21,185 bases of DNA from an uncultured Gammaproteobacteria bacterium (GCA_913041025.1 CAJWGQ010000022.1:1-21185), one strand, 5' to 3'. Shown: positions 7,737 through 14,583, counted from the first letter of the stretch. A program made the numbers and translations. The notes: a model not told the origin generated them from the letters alone.

Positions 7737-7848
7737 CGTCAATAGCACTTAGTAAGGGTGAGCCACACTTTAAAACATTTTGTCCGTTAGTCGTACTTGA
7801 AATAATGGTTCTTTGACTGCAGGGCTGTTATGGATGTTTAGTAATGCT

Positions 7849-7854
7849 TATAAT
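7849..7854 (+). promoter_or_regulatory. Probable -10 element for trpS
   Basis: TATAAT at 7849-7854 is a perfect sigma-70 -10 hexamer, 28 bases before the trpS start. At a 17-base spacing the -35 position (7826-7831) reads TGTTAT, a weak match. A better TTGACT at 7813-7818 is too far away at 30 bases. Transcription would begin near 7861, leaving a leader of about 22 bases. Confidence 0.5.
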
Positions 7855-7871
7855 GGGTAAACGCCACACCT

Positions 7872-7877
7872 GAGAGG
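7872..7877 (+). promoter_or_regulatory. Ribosome-binding site that supports the TTG start of trpS
   Basis: GAGAGG lies 5 bases before the TTG at 7883. It is the only good Shine-Dalgarno match near the trpS start and selects the TTG over the internal ATG at 7922, which is too close to the HLGH motif. Confidence 0.55.
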
Positions 7878-7882
7878 TCCTC

Positions 7883-9094
7883 TTGAGCAATAGCGAATCT
7901 GAACGAAGAATCGTGTCAGGTATGCGCCCCACAGGAAAGTTGCATCTTGGACATTTGCACGGGGTACTTAAGAATTGGATCCAATTACAGCACGAGTACG
8001 ATTGCTTTTTTTTCGTAGCGGATTTCCACGCGCTTACTACCAATTATGAGGACTCAAGGAATATAGAACAGTATAGTTTCGAAACTGTTGTTGATTGGCT
8101 CGCTGCAGGGGTTAATCCGGGAAGCGCCACAATCTTTGTGCAGAGCAAAGTGCCTGAGCATACTGAATTGCACCTTCTATTGTCTATGATAACTCCTCTG
8201 AGCTGGTTGGAGAGGGTTCCAAGTTATAAAGATCAGCAAGCCAAGCTTAATGACAAAGAGTTGGGGACCTACGGGTTTTTAGGATATCCGCTGTTGCAAG
8301 CTGCAGACATCTTGATTTACAGAGCGGGTAAGGTGCCAGTAGGGGCCGATCAGGTAGCCCATATAGAGCTAACCAGGGAGATAGCGCGGCGGTTTAATCA
8401 TATTTATGGTCGAGAAGAAGGTTTCGAAGAGCAGGCGTTGGCTGCCATTAAGCTTATGGGCAAGAAAGCGGGTAAGCTATATCGAGATCTCAGAAGGTCC
8501 TTTCTGGAAAAAGGAGATTCGGAGGCTTTGTTGAGGGCCCGAGCTTTGCTTGAAGAACAACAAAACCTGTCGATCGGGGACAAAGAAAGGTTGTATGGAT
8601 ACCTAGAGGGTGGCGGAAGAATCATTTTGGCTGAACCCGAGCCGATTTTGACAGACGTTCCCAAGATGCCAGGTCTAGATGGAGAAAAAATGTCAAAATC
8701 GTACGATAATGTGATAAGTCTTCGAGAAGAACCCTCAGATGTCGAAAATAAAGTTCGCAAAATGATGACTGATCCTGCGCGCGTGCGTTTGAACGATCCT
8801 GGTAACCCTTCAAATTGCCCGGTCTATGATTTGCACGAGGTGTATTCTTCGGAAGATACAAAGTCGTGGGTGCGCAATGGATGTACGACTGCAGGTATTG
8901 GTTGTATAGATTGCAAGAAACCTTTAATTGACTCTATAAATACCGAACAGCAAATTATGATTGAAAGAGCTCAACAATTTGAAGAAGATCCTGGTTTGGT
9001 TCACTCGATAATTCAGGAAGGATCAGAGCAAGCAAGACTGGTCGCGCGAGAAACCTTAGAAGAAGTTAAGGAGTCGATTGGTATCAGCCATTGA
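7883..9094 (+). CDS. trpS: Tryptophanyl-tRNA synthetase
   Basis: A 403-residue class I synthetase that charges tRNA-Trp in the cytoplasm. It begins SGMRPTGKLHLGHLHG, with HLGH at 21-24 as the HIGH motif, and has GEKMSKS with KMSKS at 269-273. GYPLLQAADILIYRA and VPVGADQVAH are typical tryptophan-pocket segments. It is longer than the E. coli enzyme (334) because of an insertion of about 60 residues between the Rossmann fold and KMSKS (roughly residues 190-255, around LRRSFLEKGD and GYLEGGGRIIL); I recall the same insertion in Pseudomonas-type TrpS. Cys-containing segment GCTTAGIGCIDCKK lies near the C-terminus. The start is a TTG supported by a Shine-Dalgarno sequence. It is the first gene of trpS-scpA-scpB-rluB, a conserved gammaproteobacterial order. 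Confidence 0.95.
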   Translation: MSNSESERRIVSGMRPTGKLHLGHLHGVLKNWIQLQHEYDCFFFVADFHALTTNYEDSRNIEQYSFETVVDWLAAGVNPGSATIFVQSKVPEHTELHLLLSMITPLSWLERVPSYKDQQAKLNDKELGTYGFLGYPLLQAADILIYRAGKVPVGADQVAHIELTREIARRFNHIYGREEGFEEQALAAIKLMGKKAGKLYRDLRRSFLEKGDSEALLRARALLEEQQNLSIGDKERLYGYLEGGGRIILAEPEPILTDVPKMPGLDGEKMSKSYDNVISLREEPSDVENKVRKMMTDPARVRLNDPGNPSNCPVYDLHEVYSSEDTKSWVRNGCTTAGIGCIDCKKPLIDSINTEQQIMIERAQQFEEDPGLVHSIIQEGSEQARLVARETLEEVKESIGISH

Positions 9095-9109
9095 TGAGGC
9101 TGGATTTTC

Positions 9110-9126
9110 CTAAAATTGAATTTTAG
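9110..9126. repeat. Perfect AT-rich palindrome between trpS and scpA
   Basis: CTAAAATT (9110-9117), a central G, and AATTTTAG (9119-9126) are exact inverted copies, 16 bases downstream of the trpS stop. As RNA it would form a weak, A-U-rich hairpin. There is no following T-run, so it is not a convincing terminator; a protein-binding site or chance are both possible. Confidence 0.35.
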
Positions 9127-9166
9127 TGCTCAGAAAATTAAAGGTCTTGATATTAGCGATATAACG

Positions 9167-9170
9167 GGAG
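9167..9170 (+). promoter_or_regulatory. Ribosome-binding site that supports the TTG start of scpA
   Basis: GGAG at 9167-9170, inside GGGAGAGAAAG, lies 9 bases before the TTG at 9180. No in-frame ATG occurs before the conserved ScpA domain, so this site points to the TTG as initiator. Confidence 0.55.
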
Positions 9171-9179
9171 AGAAAGTCA

Positions 9180-9968
9180 TTGAGTGAGGATAGTGTAGTT
9201 GCACATGTAGGTGGTAATCCGGTGTCGGAGCTTCCAAAAGATCTGCATATTCCTCCTGAGGCTCTGAGAGTTTTCGTAGAGCTTTTTGAGGGACCACTGG
9301 ACCTTCTTTTATATCTAGTGCGTAGACAAAATATCGATATCCTCGAAATCGAAGTTGCTGAAATCACAAAACAATATATTGATTATATTAATCTTATGGA
9401 GTCTTTAGAGATTGATCTTGCGGGCGAATATTTGGCCATGGCGGCGACATTGACAGAAATTAAATCAAGGATGCTTTTGCCTAGGACTGGTGAAGACGAG
9501 GAAGAGGAAGATCCAAAAGAAGAGCTATTAAGAAGGCTCCAAGAATACGAAGAAATCAAATGCGCAGCTGGAGTCATAGAAAGGCTTCCCAGAGTGGAGC
9601 GTGATATACACCTATTGTCGGTGGAAAAGCCTGTAATTGAAGAAGATATTCCTGAAGTTGAAGTGGATCTAAAGGAAGTTTTGGTTGCTTTTTCAGCTGT
9701 GCTGAGAAGAGCTGAAATGTTTAGTAAGCATCAGATTGAGTATGAAACGTTGTCTGTTCGAGACTCTATGGCTTCAATATTGACGAAATTAAATTTACAT
9801 GACGGCTACTTAAGTTTTTATGATCTTTTTGAGGCAGAGCGAGGTCGGATGGAAATAATTGTAAACTTTTTGGCACTTATGGAATTGCTCAGGGAAAGCT
9901 TGATCGATCTGGTTCAGGCTGAAGCTTACTCAGAACTTCACATAAAGGTTGTACAATCGGATAGATAG
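9180..9968 (+). CDS. scpA: Segregation and condensation protein A (kleisin)
   Basis: A 262-residue kleisin that bridges the SMC ATPase heads and, with ScpB, forms the bacterial condensin that compacts and segregates chromosomes. The family core starts near residue 30: VELFEGPLDLLLYLVRRQNI, then IAEITKQYIDYI-type sequence (VAEITKQYIDYI here) and AATLTEIKSRMLLP. A highly acidic stretch follows (EDEEEEDPKEE, about 103-113) and the C-terminal winged-helix domain that contacts SMC (FYDLFEAERGRMEIIVNFLALMELL in part). The start is TTG 9180. Its presence implies SMC-ScpAB rather than MukBEF in this organism. It is followed 48 bases later by scpB. Confidence 0.94.
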   Translation: MSEDSVVAHVGGNPVSELPKDLHIPPEALRVFVELFEGPLDLLLYLVRRQNIDILEIEVAEITKQYIDYINLMESLEIDLAGEYLAMAATLTEIKSRMLLPRTGEDEEEEDPKEELLRRLQEYEEIKCAAGVIERLPRVERDIHLLSVEKPVIEEDIPEVEVDLKEVLVAFSAVLRRAEMFSKHQIEYETLSVRDSMASILTKLNLHDGYLSFYDLFEAERGRMEIIVNFLALMELLRESLIDLVQAEAYSELHIKVVQSDR

Positions 9969-9987
9969 TTGGGTCATTGGGGAGTTA

Positions 9988-10020
9988 ATGAACGTAATTA
10001 GTGGAAATCAGCGATCATGA
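9988..10020 (+). CDS. Possible 10-codon leader reading frame in front of scpB
   Basis: ATG at 9988 opens a frame of ten codons (MNVISGNQRS) whose TGA (10018-10020) overlaps the ATG of scpB in the arrangement ATGA. GGGGAG at 9979-9984 precedes it, but only 3 bases away, which is close for a ribosome-binding site. The start of scpB itself has no strong Shine-Dalgarno sequence, so translating this short frame could deliver ribosomes to scpB. No resemblance to a known peptide is seen; it may be chance. Confidence 0.25.
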   Translation: MNVISGNQRS

Positions 10021-10715
10021 TGGAATTTGAAAAGGTGGTTGGCATTGTAGAAGCTGCGCTACTTACGGCTGACGGGCCTATGCAGGTTAAAGAACTTGCA
10101 GGATTGTTTAATTCTGAGGAAATTGATGAGAACGACTCTTCGCGAGTTGTAAAAGAATGCATATTAGAGCTAGAAAAGAGATGTGAATCGAGAAGCATCG
10201 AGCTCAAGCGAGTTGCCTCAGGGTATCGTTTTCAGGTAAAGCAGGAATATGGCGAATGGGTGGGCCGTATGCTGAAAGAACGGCCTCCACGCTATACGAG
10301 AGCGTTATTGGAGACGTTATCTATTATCGTATACAAACAGCCGGTAACAAGGGGCGACATAGAAGAGCTGCGAGGTGTGTCTGTAAGCCAAAACATAATG
10401 CGAACCTTGTTGGAGCGGGGTTGGATTAAGATTGTCGGTCAAAAAGAAGTGCCTGGCAGACCGTCGCTATATGCGACAACAAAGGGTTTTTTGGATTACT
10501 TTGATTTGAAGAGTCTTAATGAATTGCCAGAAATTTCTGAAATTCAGGAATTAGTCTTAAAGGAAGCTCAGACCGTCGAAAACATGGTTGTCCAGGACCT
10601 TCATCTAGAGCAAGAGCGCGAGGATAGCTCGAATGTATCGCAAAGTTCAGATGAAAAAGCTGCAGGGAGCAATGACGAGCAATCCAACGTCGTAAATTTG
10701 CCGGTGAATCAATAG
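10017..10715 (+). CDS. scpB: Segregation and condensation protein B
   Basis: A 232-residue partner of ScpA that dimerises and binds the kleisin linker in the SMC complex. Two winged-helix domains are visible: the first from about residue 6 to 85 (VGIVEAALLTADGPMQVKEL, then VASGYRFQVKQEY), the second from about 90 to 165 with the family signature PPRYTRALLETLSIIVYKQP, RGDIEELRGVS, and GRPSLYATTKGFLDYF. The C-terminal 60 residues are acidic, polar and probably disordered. Two adjacent ATGs, 10017 and 10020, can start it. The upstream region lacks a strong Shine-Dalgarno sequence, but the short frame ending at 10020 may couple translation. Confidence 0.95.
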   Translation: MMEFEKVVGIVEAALLTADGPMQVKELAGLFNSEEIDENDSSRVVKECILELEKRCESRSIELKRVASGYRFQVKQEYGEWVGRMLKERPPRYTRALLETLSIIVYKQPVTRGDIEELRGVSVSQNIMRTLLERGWIKIVGQKEVPGRPSLYATTKGFLDYFDLKSLNELPEISEIQELVLKEAQTVENMVVQDLHLEQEREDSSNVSQSSDEKAAGSNDEQSNVVNLPVNQ

Positions 10716-10734
10716 CTGAATCGACTAATATGGC

Positions 10735-10764
10735 TTGTTTTAGTTTTGTCTAGGTTCCTAAAAT
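10735..10764 (+). promoter_or_regulatory. Possible internal promoter for rluB
   Basis: TTGTTT at 10735-10740 and TAAAAT at 10759-10764, separated by 18 bases, resemble weak sigma-70 -35 and -10 boxes in the 78-base spacer between scpB and rluB. The sequence is AT-rich, so a chance match is likely enough to keep confidence low. Confidence 0.22.
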
Positions 10765-10782
10765 TTTTCGTTTTTTAATCTT

Positions 10783-10787
10783 GGTGA
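10783..10787 (+). promoter_or_regulatory. Ribosome-binding site that supports an AUU start of rluB
   Basis: GGTGA at 10783-10787 pairs with the 3' end of 16S rRNA and lies 6 bases before ATT 10794. It is 27 bases before TTG 10815, too far to serve that codon. This supports initiation at ATT. GGTGA also contains the stop codon TGA that closes the frame upstream. Confidence 0.5.
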
Positions 10788-10793
10788 ATCCTA

Positions 10794-11609
10794 ATTTCTG
10801 AAAAAATTCAAAAATTGTTAGCCCATGAGGGATTGGGATCGCGCCGGACCATCGAAAGATTGATTAGCTCTGGTCTTGTTGAAGTGGATGGCCAAAAGGC
10901 GCATATCGGACAGAGAATTGATCAAACTAGCAGCGTTGTCGTGGATGGAAGGAAAGTGCGGCTGAAGAGCGCAAGTACGACTGACGTGATTGTGTTGAAT
11001 AAAAGTATAGGGACAGTCAGCACAAGAAGGGATGAGAAAGGGCGAACAACTATTTATAAAAATTTATCTAAACCACCGCATGGGCGCTGGGTTAGTGTAG
11101 GCCGACTAGATATCAACACTTCAGGCCTTATTTTATTGACCAACAACGGAGAGTTGGCCAACCGAATGATGCACCCTTCGAGTGGGGTAGATAAGGAATA
11201 TGCCGTTCGTGTTAGTGGCCGTTTGAGTGATGAAGAACTAGAAACGGTGCGAGAAGGGGTGGAGGTCGATGGAGCACAAATAAAGTTTTCTGATATTCAG
11301 TTCTTTGGTGGAACTAATAGAAATAATTGGTATCACGTCGTTTTGATGGACGGTAAGAATCGTGAAGTACGAAACATTTTTGAGTACGTTGGATTTTCTG
11401 TTAGCCGTTTAAAACGAGTTCGATTTGGCCCTGTAGTCTTGCCGTCAAGTTTAAAGGTAGGTCAACATCTACTATTATCCGAAGAAGACACGCAGGCGCT
11501 ATGTTCATTCTTTGGCATCGTTTATAAATCTGGTGCAACTCCGATAAAGAGAAAAAATGAAAAATCGAACAAGTCCCTCTTGATCCCATACCCAGGGCTT
11601 GATTTTTAA
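10794..11609 (+). CDS. rluB: 23S rRNA pseudouridine synthase, RluB type
   Basis: A pseudouridine synthase of the RsuA/RluB/E/F group, expected to modify U2605 of 23S rRNA during 50S assembly. It has an N-terminal S4 RNA-binding domain (SEKIQKLLAHEGLGSRRTIE) and a catalytic domain with VGRLDINTSGLILLTNNG, whose Asp is residue 106 from ATT 10794, followed by HPSSGVDKEYAVRV, GKNREVRNIFE and RLKRVRFGPV. The frame is closed by TGA at 10785-10787 and contains no ATG or GTG before the S4 domain. TTG at 10815 would cut seven residues from the S4 domain. ATT 10794 coincides exactly with the initiator Met of E. coli RluB (MSEKLQKVLA) and has a spaced Shine-Dalgarno sequence, giving 271 residues. I therefore choose AUU, a start codon known in infC and pcnB. 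The gene ends 3 bases from the convergent yciK. Confidence 0.9.
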   Translation: MSEKIQKLLAHEGLGSRRTIERLISSGLVEVDGQKAHIGQRIDQTSSVVVDGRKVRLKSASTTDVIVLNKSIGTVSTRRDEKGRTTIYKNLSKPPHGRWVSVGRLDINTSGLILLTNNGELANRMMHPSSGVDKEYAVRVSGRLSDEELETVREGVEVDGAQIKFSDIQFFGGTNRNNWYHVVLMDGKNREVRNIFEYVGFSVSRLKRVRFGPVVLPSSLKVGQHLLLSEEDTQALCSFFGIVYKSGATPIKRKNEKSNKSLLIPYPGLDF

Positions 11610-11612
11610 AGT

Positions 11613-12446
11613 CTATTGTTGGCTTATCCACTCCTCCATATTGATTGATTTGCCGCTGCTGGGTAAAGAAATTTGAGCTTTACTGCCCTCAACCAGGGCA
11701 ATAAATAGATCTAGAAAGGTTTCAGGAATTTTTAATTTTTCTGGGTCCTCTAATGGATAAGCTTCCTTGCGCATTTTCGTGCGAGTCGCTCCTGGGTTAA
11801 CCGAATAAACTCTTATGCGTTCTGCTTCTTCAGTTTCGTCTGCGAGAGTTTGAGTGAAGCCTTCGATGGCAAATTTGGATGCGGAATATGCTCCCCAATA
11901 AGCTCGGCCTTTTCGCCCCACGCTAGAGGAAATGTTGATGACGCATGAGTCCTCACCGGTGTCCAGAAGACTAAATAGACCTTTCGTCAGCACAAAAGGT
12001 GCTATGACGTTAATTTGAAAAACCTTAGCCCATTCAATCTCGGGATAATGCGCTATTGGAACGCGGGGCCCAAGCATCGAAGCATTGTTAATCAAAACGT
12101 CTAAAGATTCATAGTTTTCGGTAATCAAATTCGCTAAGTTTAAGACCATCTGATCATTCAGAATTTCTAAATCGGATGGAATGATTGTGGGCTTTGTGGT
12201 CGTATGCTTCGTTATCCAATCAAAACAAGCTTCTAGTTTTGACCGTGTTTTTCCTAATAAGAGGATGTTCGCGCCGTATAATGCAAAAGTCTTTGCCATC
12301 GACAGCCCTATTCCATCACCTGCTCCGGTTACCAGAATATTTTTCCCATTAAGCGCGTTTGCGTTTGGTTTGTATCTCCAATTCTGAAGCTCTTTATATA
12401 GTTCCGGATATATGCTGTTTATAAAATCAGGGTCGTTTTCAGACAT
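11613..12446 (-). CDS. yciK: Short-chain dehydrogenase/reductase, YciK family
   Basis: A 277-residue SDR-fold oxidoreductase. The nucleotide-binding motif is TGAGDGIG (40-47), NNAS is at 120-123, and the catalytic triad is S174, Y187 and K191 (YSASK). NVIAPF and VNPGATRT are typical of classical SDRs. It should reduce or oxidise a small substrate with NAD(P)H; the YciK substrate is not firmly established. About 33 residues precede the Rossmann fold (NPDFINSIYPELYKELQ-like sequence), compared with about 12 in E. coli YciK, so the N-terminus is extended. The ATG overlaps the ubiG stop by one base (TAATG), so the two are coupled. In Pseudomonas a phosphatase gene (mupP) lies between these two genes and it is absent here. 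Confidence 0.88.
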   Translation of the reverse strand: MSENDPDFINSIYPELYKELQNWRYKPNANALNGKNILVTGAGDGIGLSMAKTFALYGANILLLGKTRSKLEACFDWITKHTTTKPTIIPSDLEILNDQMVLNLANLITENYESLDVLINNASMLGPRVPIAHYPEIEWAKVFQINVIAPFVLTKGLFSLLDTGEDSCVINISSSVGRKGRAYWGAYSASKFAIEGFTQTLADETEEAERIRVYSVNPGATRTKMRKEAYPLEDPEKLKIPETFLDLFIALVEGSKAQISLPSSGKSINMEEWISQQ

Positions 12447-13150
12447 TAGTTTTTCCTGGCATGCACGATATAGTTTGCTGAGACATTTTTGTCGATTCGA
12501 GTTTTACGCGTGAAGGGGTTGTAAGAAATTCCGCTGAGATCGAGCAGCTCTAGGTTGGCTTCCCTAATAGCCTTGGCTAGCTCCGAAGGTTTGATGAATT
12601 TTTGATATTCGTGTGTTCCTCTGGGAAGGATTTTCAATATCTCTTCCGCTCCGACAATCAACTTGAAGAAAGAAATAGGGTTTCTATTTATCGTTGAAAA
12701 AAAGAGGTTACCACCAGGTTTGGTTAAATCGGCGCATGCCTGAACTGTCGAGTGGAAATCTGTGACGTGTTCTAGTAGCTCCATGCAAGTAACCACATTA
12801 AAATAATTTTGGTAGTCGTCAGACAAGGTTTCCACGGTAGTTAATTGGTAGTCTATTTCTAAATCCTGGTCGAGAGCGTGTAGCTGAGCAACCTTTAGAG
12901 GCTTGGGAGCTGCATCGATTCCCACTATTTTTTCGGTGTGAGCTTTTAAAGATTCGGTCAGGATCCCTCCGCCACAGCCTACATCCAAAATCGTCGATAG
13001 TGGTTCGCTTACCCGGCTCAAAATGTAATCTAAGCGGCTTGGATTAATATCGTGTAGCGCTTTGAAGTCGCCGTTTGGATCCCACCAAGTAGAAGCCATT
13101 TGATTAAATTTATTAATTTCTTCAGGGTCCAGATTTTCCATTTTACTCAC
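12446..13150 (-). CDS. ubiG: Ubiquinone biosynthesis O-methyltransferase
   Basis: A 234-residue SAM-dependent methyltransferase that carries out both O-methylation steps of ubiquinone synthesis, in the cytoplasm at the membrane. The N-terminal signature FNQMASTWWDPNGDFKALH and INPSRLDYI is diagnostic. Motif I is LDVGCGGG (55-62), followed by IVGIDAAPKPLKVAQLHA, CMELLEHV and KPGGNLFFSTINRNP. GTHEYQKFIKP and GISYNPFTRKTRI close the family pattern. The start is GTG 13150, with an AGG 9 bases upstream; ATG 13141 (Met4) is an alternative. It lies 65 bases after the mtaD-like gene and overlaps yciK, so the three probably form one operon. Confidence 0.95.
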   Translation of the reverse strand: MSKMENLDPEEINKFNQMASTWWDPNGDFKALHDINPSRLDYILSRVSEPLSTILDVGCGGGILTESLKAHTEKIVGIDAAPKPLKVAQLHALDQDLEIDYQLTTVETLSDDYQNYFNVVTCMELLEHVTDFHSTVQACADLTKPGGNLFFSTINRNPISFFKLIVGAEEILKILPRGTHEYQKFIKPSELAKAIREANLELLDLSGISYNPFTRKTRIDKNVSANYIVHARKN

Positions 13151-13215
13151 TAGTTCGAGCCTACAAAACGAATCTATCTATTATGTTTTCGGTTTAGCTA
13201 ATTTGACAGGTGTTT

Positions 13216-14439
13216 CTAAAGTAAAGAATTGCCGGAAACAAATACGTGGTCTAGCTGCAGCTGGCTGTTGCCGAATAACAAATCTGTTAGTGAGTTTGTT
13301 GAAAAATTTCTATTCGAATTTCCAATATTCAAAGTAACAAGGTCTGCTTTTTTACCTACTTCTATGCTTCCTATTTCATTTGCTAGTCCAAGCACTTTGG
13401 CGCCGCCTAAAGTTAAGGCATAGACAAGATCTTCTGCTTTAATGGTTTTAGGGTTGAGTGTTTGATGTTTCGATAGTAACGCTGCCAAGAAAGCGGTGTC
13501 CAAGAGACTCTTAAAGTTATTGGATGGTGTGTAATGAGTGCCTATTCCTATATCGAAATCTTTGTCCCAAAATTCTTGTAGCGAATTGCAGCCTTGAGCA
13601 TTTGCCATTGCAAGGGATGGGCAATGGATTATCTTGGTGCCTGTGGTTTCCAGGATTGCTAGTTCCTCTTCATCAAATTTAAGCAATGGAATTGATTGAA
13701 AGTTAGGACCAAGCAGTCCAGATTGTTGGTGTTGCTCGAGCGAAGAAACGGTCTCACTATTCTGTGAGCTTGACGGTTTAGCTTTTGTCGCTTGAAGCCC
13801 TTGTATCGGAGCTTGTATTTCGTTTGCATACATCGCCAGCAATTCAATAAACTCAATTTTCATGAGGGTCGGATTGTCCAGGCCAAAAGCAATATTAATC
13901 AGCGAGTTATTTTTGTATTTATCGTGTAGCTCGAGGGTTTGACGCAAACTTCGATTTTGCTGATATTCCACGCCTGATTCTTCGGTAATGAATGAAGCTA
14001 ACTGGCATCTAAGTCCTAGTTGAGCGCTTTGTTCAACAAGTTCTTCAATATTTGAAGTCATACCTGCGAAAGTTGTTGTGCCCGTTTTGACGAGCGCAGC
14101 AAGCACATCAGACTGATTTATCGTTTTGTTTTCATTGCTGTAAGCGGTGGGCTCATTCTTCCTATCGCTAAAGGCGGATGATTTACCGTTCCTTGATTGT
14201 AAGGCAGAGGCGTTGGGAGCAGAAAAATCGACATGGCAATTAATTAGCCCGGGCATGATCAAGTGATTTGGCAGATCTAAGGTTTCTCGCCCATTAAATT
14301 CGGTCGCAAGAGTTTTTGAGTTTCCTATTTTCGCTATGAACCCTTTTTCGATTGCAATCGATTGGTCTTCTATCAACGCCATGTCGTCGTTGACAGGTAA
14401 ACACAGTTTAGAATTGATCATCAGATCGCAGGTTTTCAT
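13216..14439 (-). CDS. Amidohydrolase-family protein resembling MtaD, apparently a pseudoenzyme
   Basis: A 407-residue intact frame that aligns along its length with the 5-methylthioadenosine/S-adenosylhomocysteine deaminase (MtaD, TRZ/ATZ) family, matching the gene beside ubiG in Pseudomonas. The scaffold survives: PGLIN (63-67), ALVKTGTTTFAGM (115-127), LLGPNFQ (242-248), IIHCPS (270-275), SNN (306-308), GGAKVLGL and GSIEVGKKADLV (about 345-368). The metal and catalytic positions do not: HxH is H69-V70-D71, MHVHE is GLQAT (214-218, losing both His and Glu), the VH position is I250-P251, the substrate HAPYT is DNPTL (188-192), and the zinc Asp of GTDGAASNN is H302. The region around 75-108 is a polar low-complexity stretch in place of the usual helices. 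By comparison with the family it should be unable to bind zinc as a deaminase does. Role unknown. Confidence 0.8.
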   Translation of the reverse strand: MKTCDLMINSKLCLPVNDDMALIEDQSIAIEKGFIAKIGNSKTLATEFNGRETLDLPNHLIMPGLINCHVDFSAPNASALQSRNGKSSAFSDRKNEPTAYSNENKTINQSDVLAALVKTGTTTFAGMTSNIEELVEQSAQLGLRCQLASFITEESGVEYQQNRSLRQTLELHDKYKNNSLINIAFGLDNPTLMKIEFIELLAMYANEIQAPIQGLQATKAKPSSSQNSETVSSLEQHQQSGLLGPNFQSIPLLKFDEEELAILETTGTKIIHCPSLAMANAQGCNSLQEFWDKDFDIGIGTHYTPSNNFKSLLDTAFLAALLSKHQTLNPKTIKAEDLVYALTLGGAKVLGLANEIGSIEVGKKADLVTLNIGNSNRNFSTNSLTDLLFGNSQLQLDHVFVSGNSLL

Positions 14440-14445
14440 GCGCTG

Positions 14446-14451
14446 ATTATA
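14446..14451 (-). promoter_or_regulatory. Possible -10 element immediately before the mtaD-like gene
   Basis: On the minus strand TATAAT (14451-14446) is a perfect -10 hexamer. It ends 6 bases before the ATG at 14439, so transcription would begin at or very near the start codon, giving a leaderless message. No Shine-Dalgarno sequence is visible, which agrees with that idea. No clear -35 is seen at 17 bases. Confidence 0.35.
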
Positions 14452-14549
14452 CAGATCTGACGGCCGTTAATGGCATCGAAATACTGGGTCTAAAGGTTAT
14501 TTGGAGAAGGCCAATGTACAAAGATATAGAACACTCAGTCTTGGTATCG

Positions 14550-14558
14550 TGATAGAAT
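14550..14558 (+). promoter_or_regulatory. Possible extended -10 promoter for gyrA
   Basis: TGATAGAAT at 14550-14558 fits the extended -10 form TGnTAnAAT, 25 bases before the gyrA ATG. No clear -35 lies at the usual spacing, as is tolerated with extended -10 elements. Initiation would fall near 14565, leaving a leader of about 19 bases. Confidence 0.4.
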
Positions 14559-14583
14559 ATATTTTTGCACTTAAGCGTTAAGT

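Noticed and set aside
9110..9126. Rho-independent terminator after trpS
   Set aside because: The palindrome is AT-rich, has almost no loop when fully paired and is not followed by a T-run.
10815..10817. TTG 10815 as the rluB start
   Set aside because: It removes SEKIQK from the S4 domain and has no Shine-Dalgarno sequence at a usable distance.
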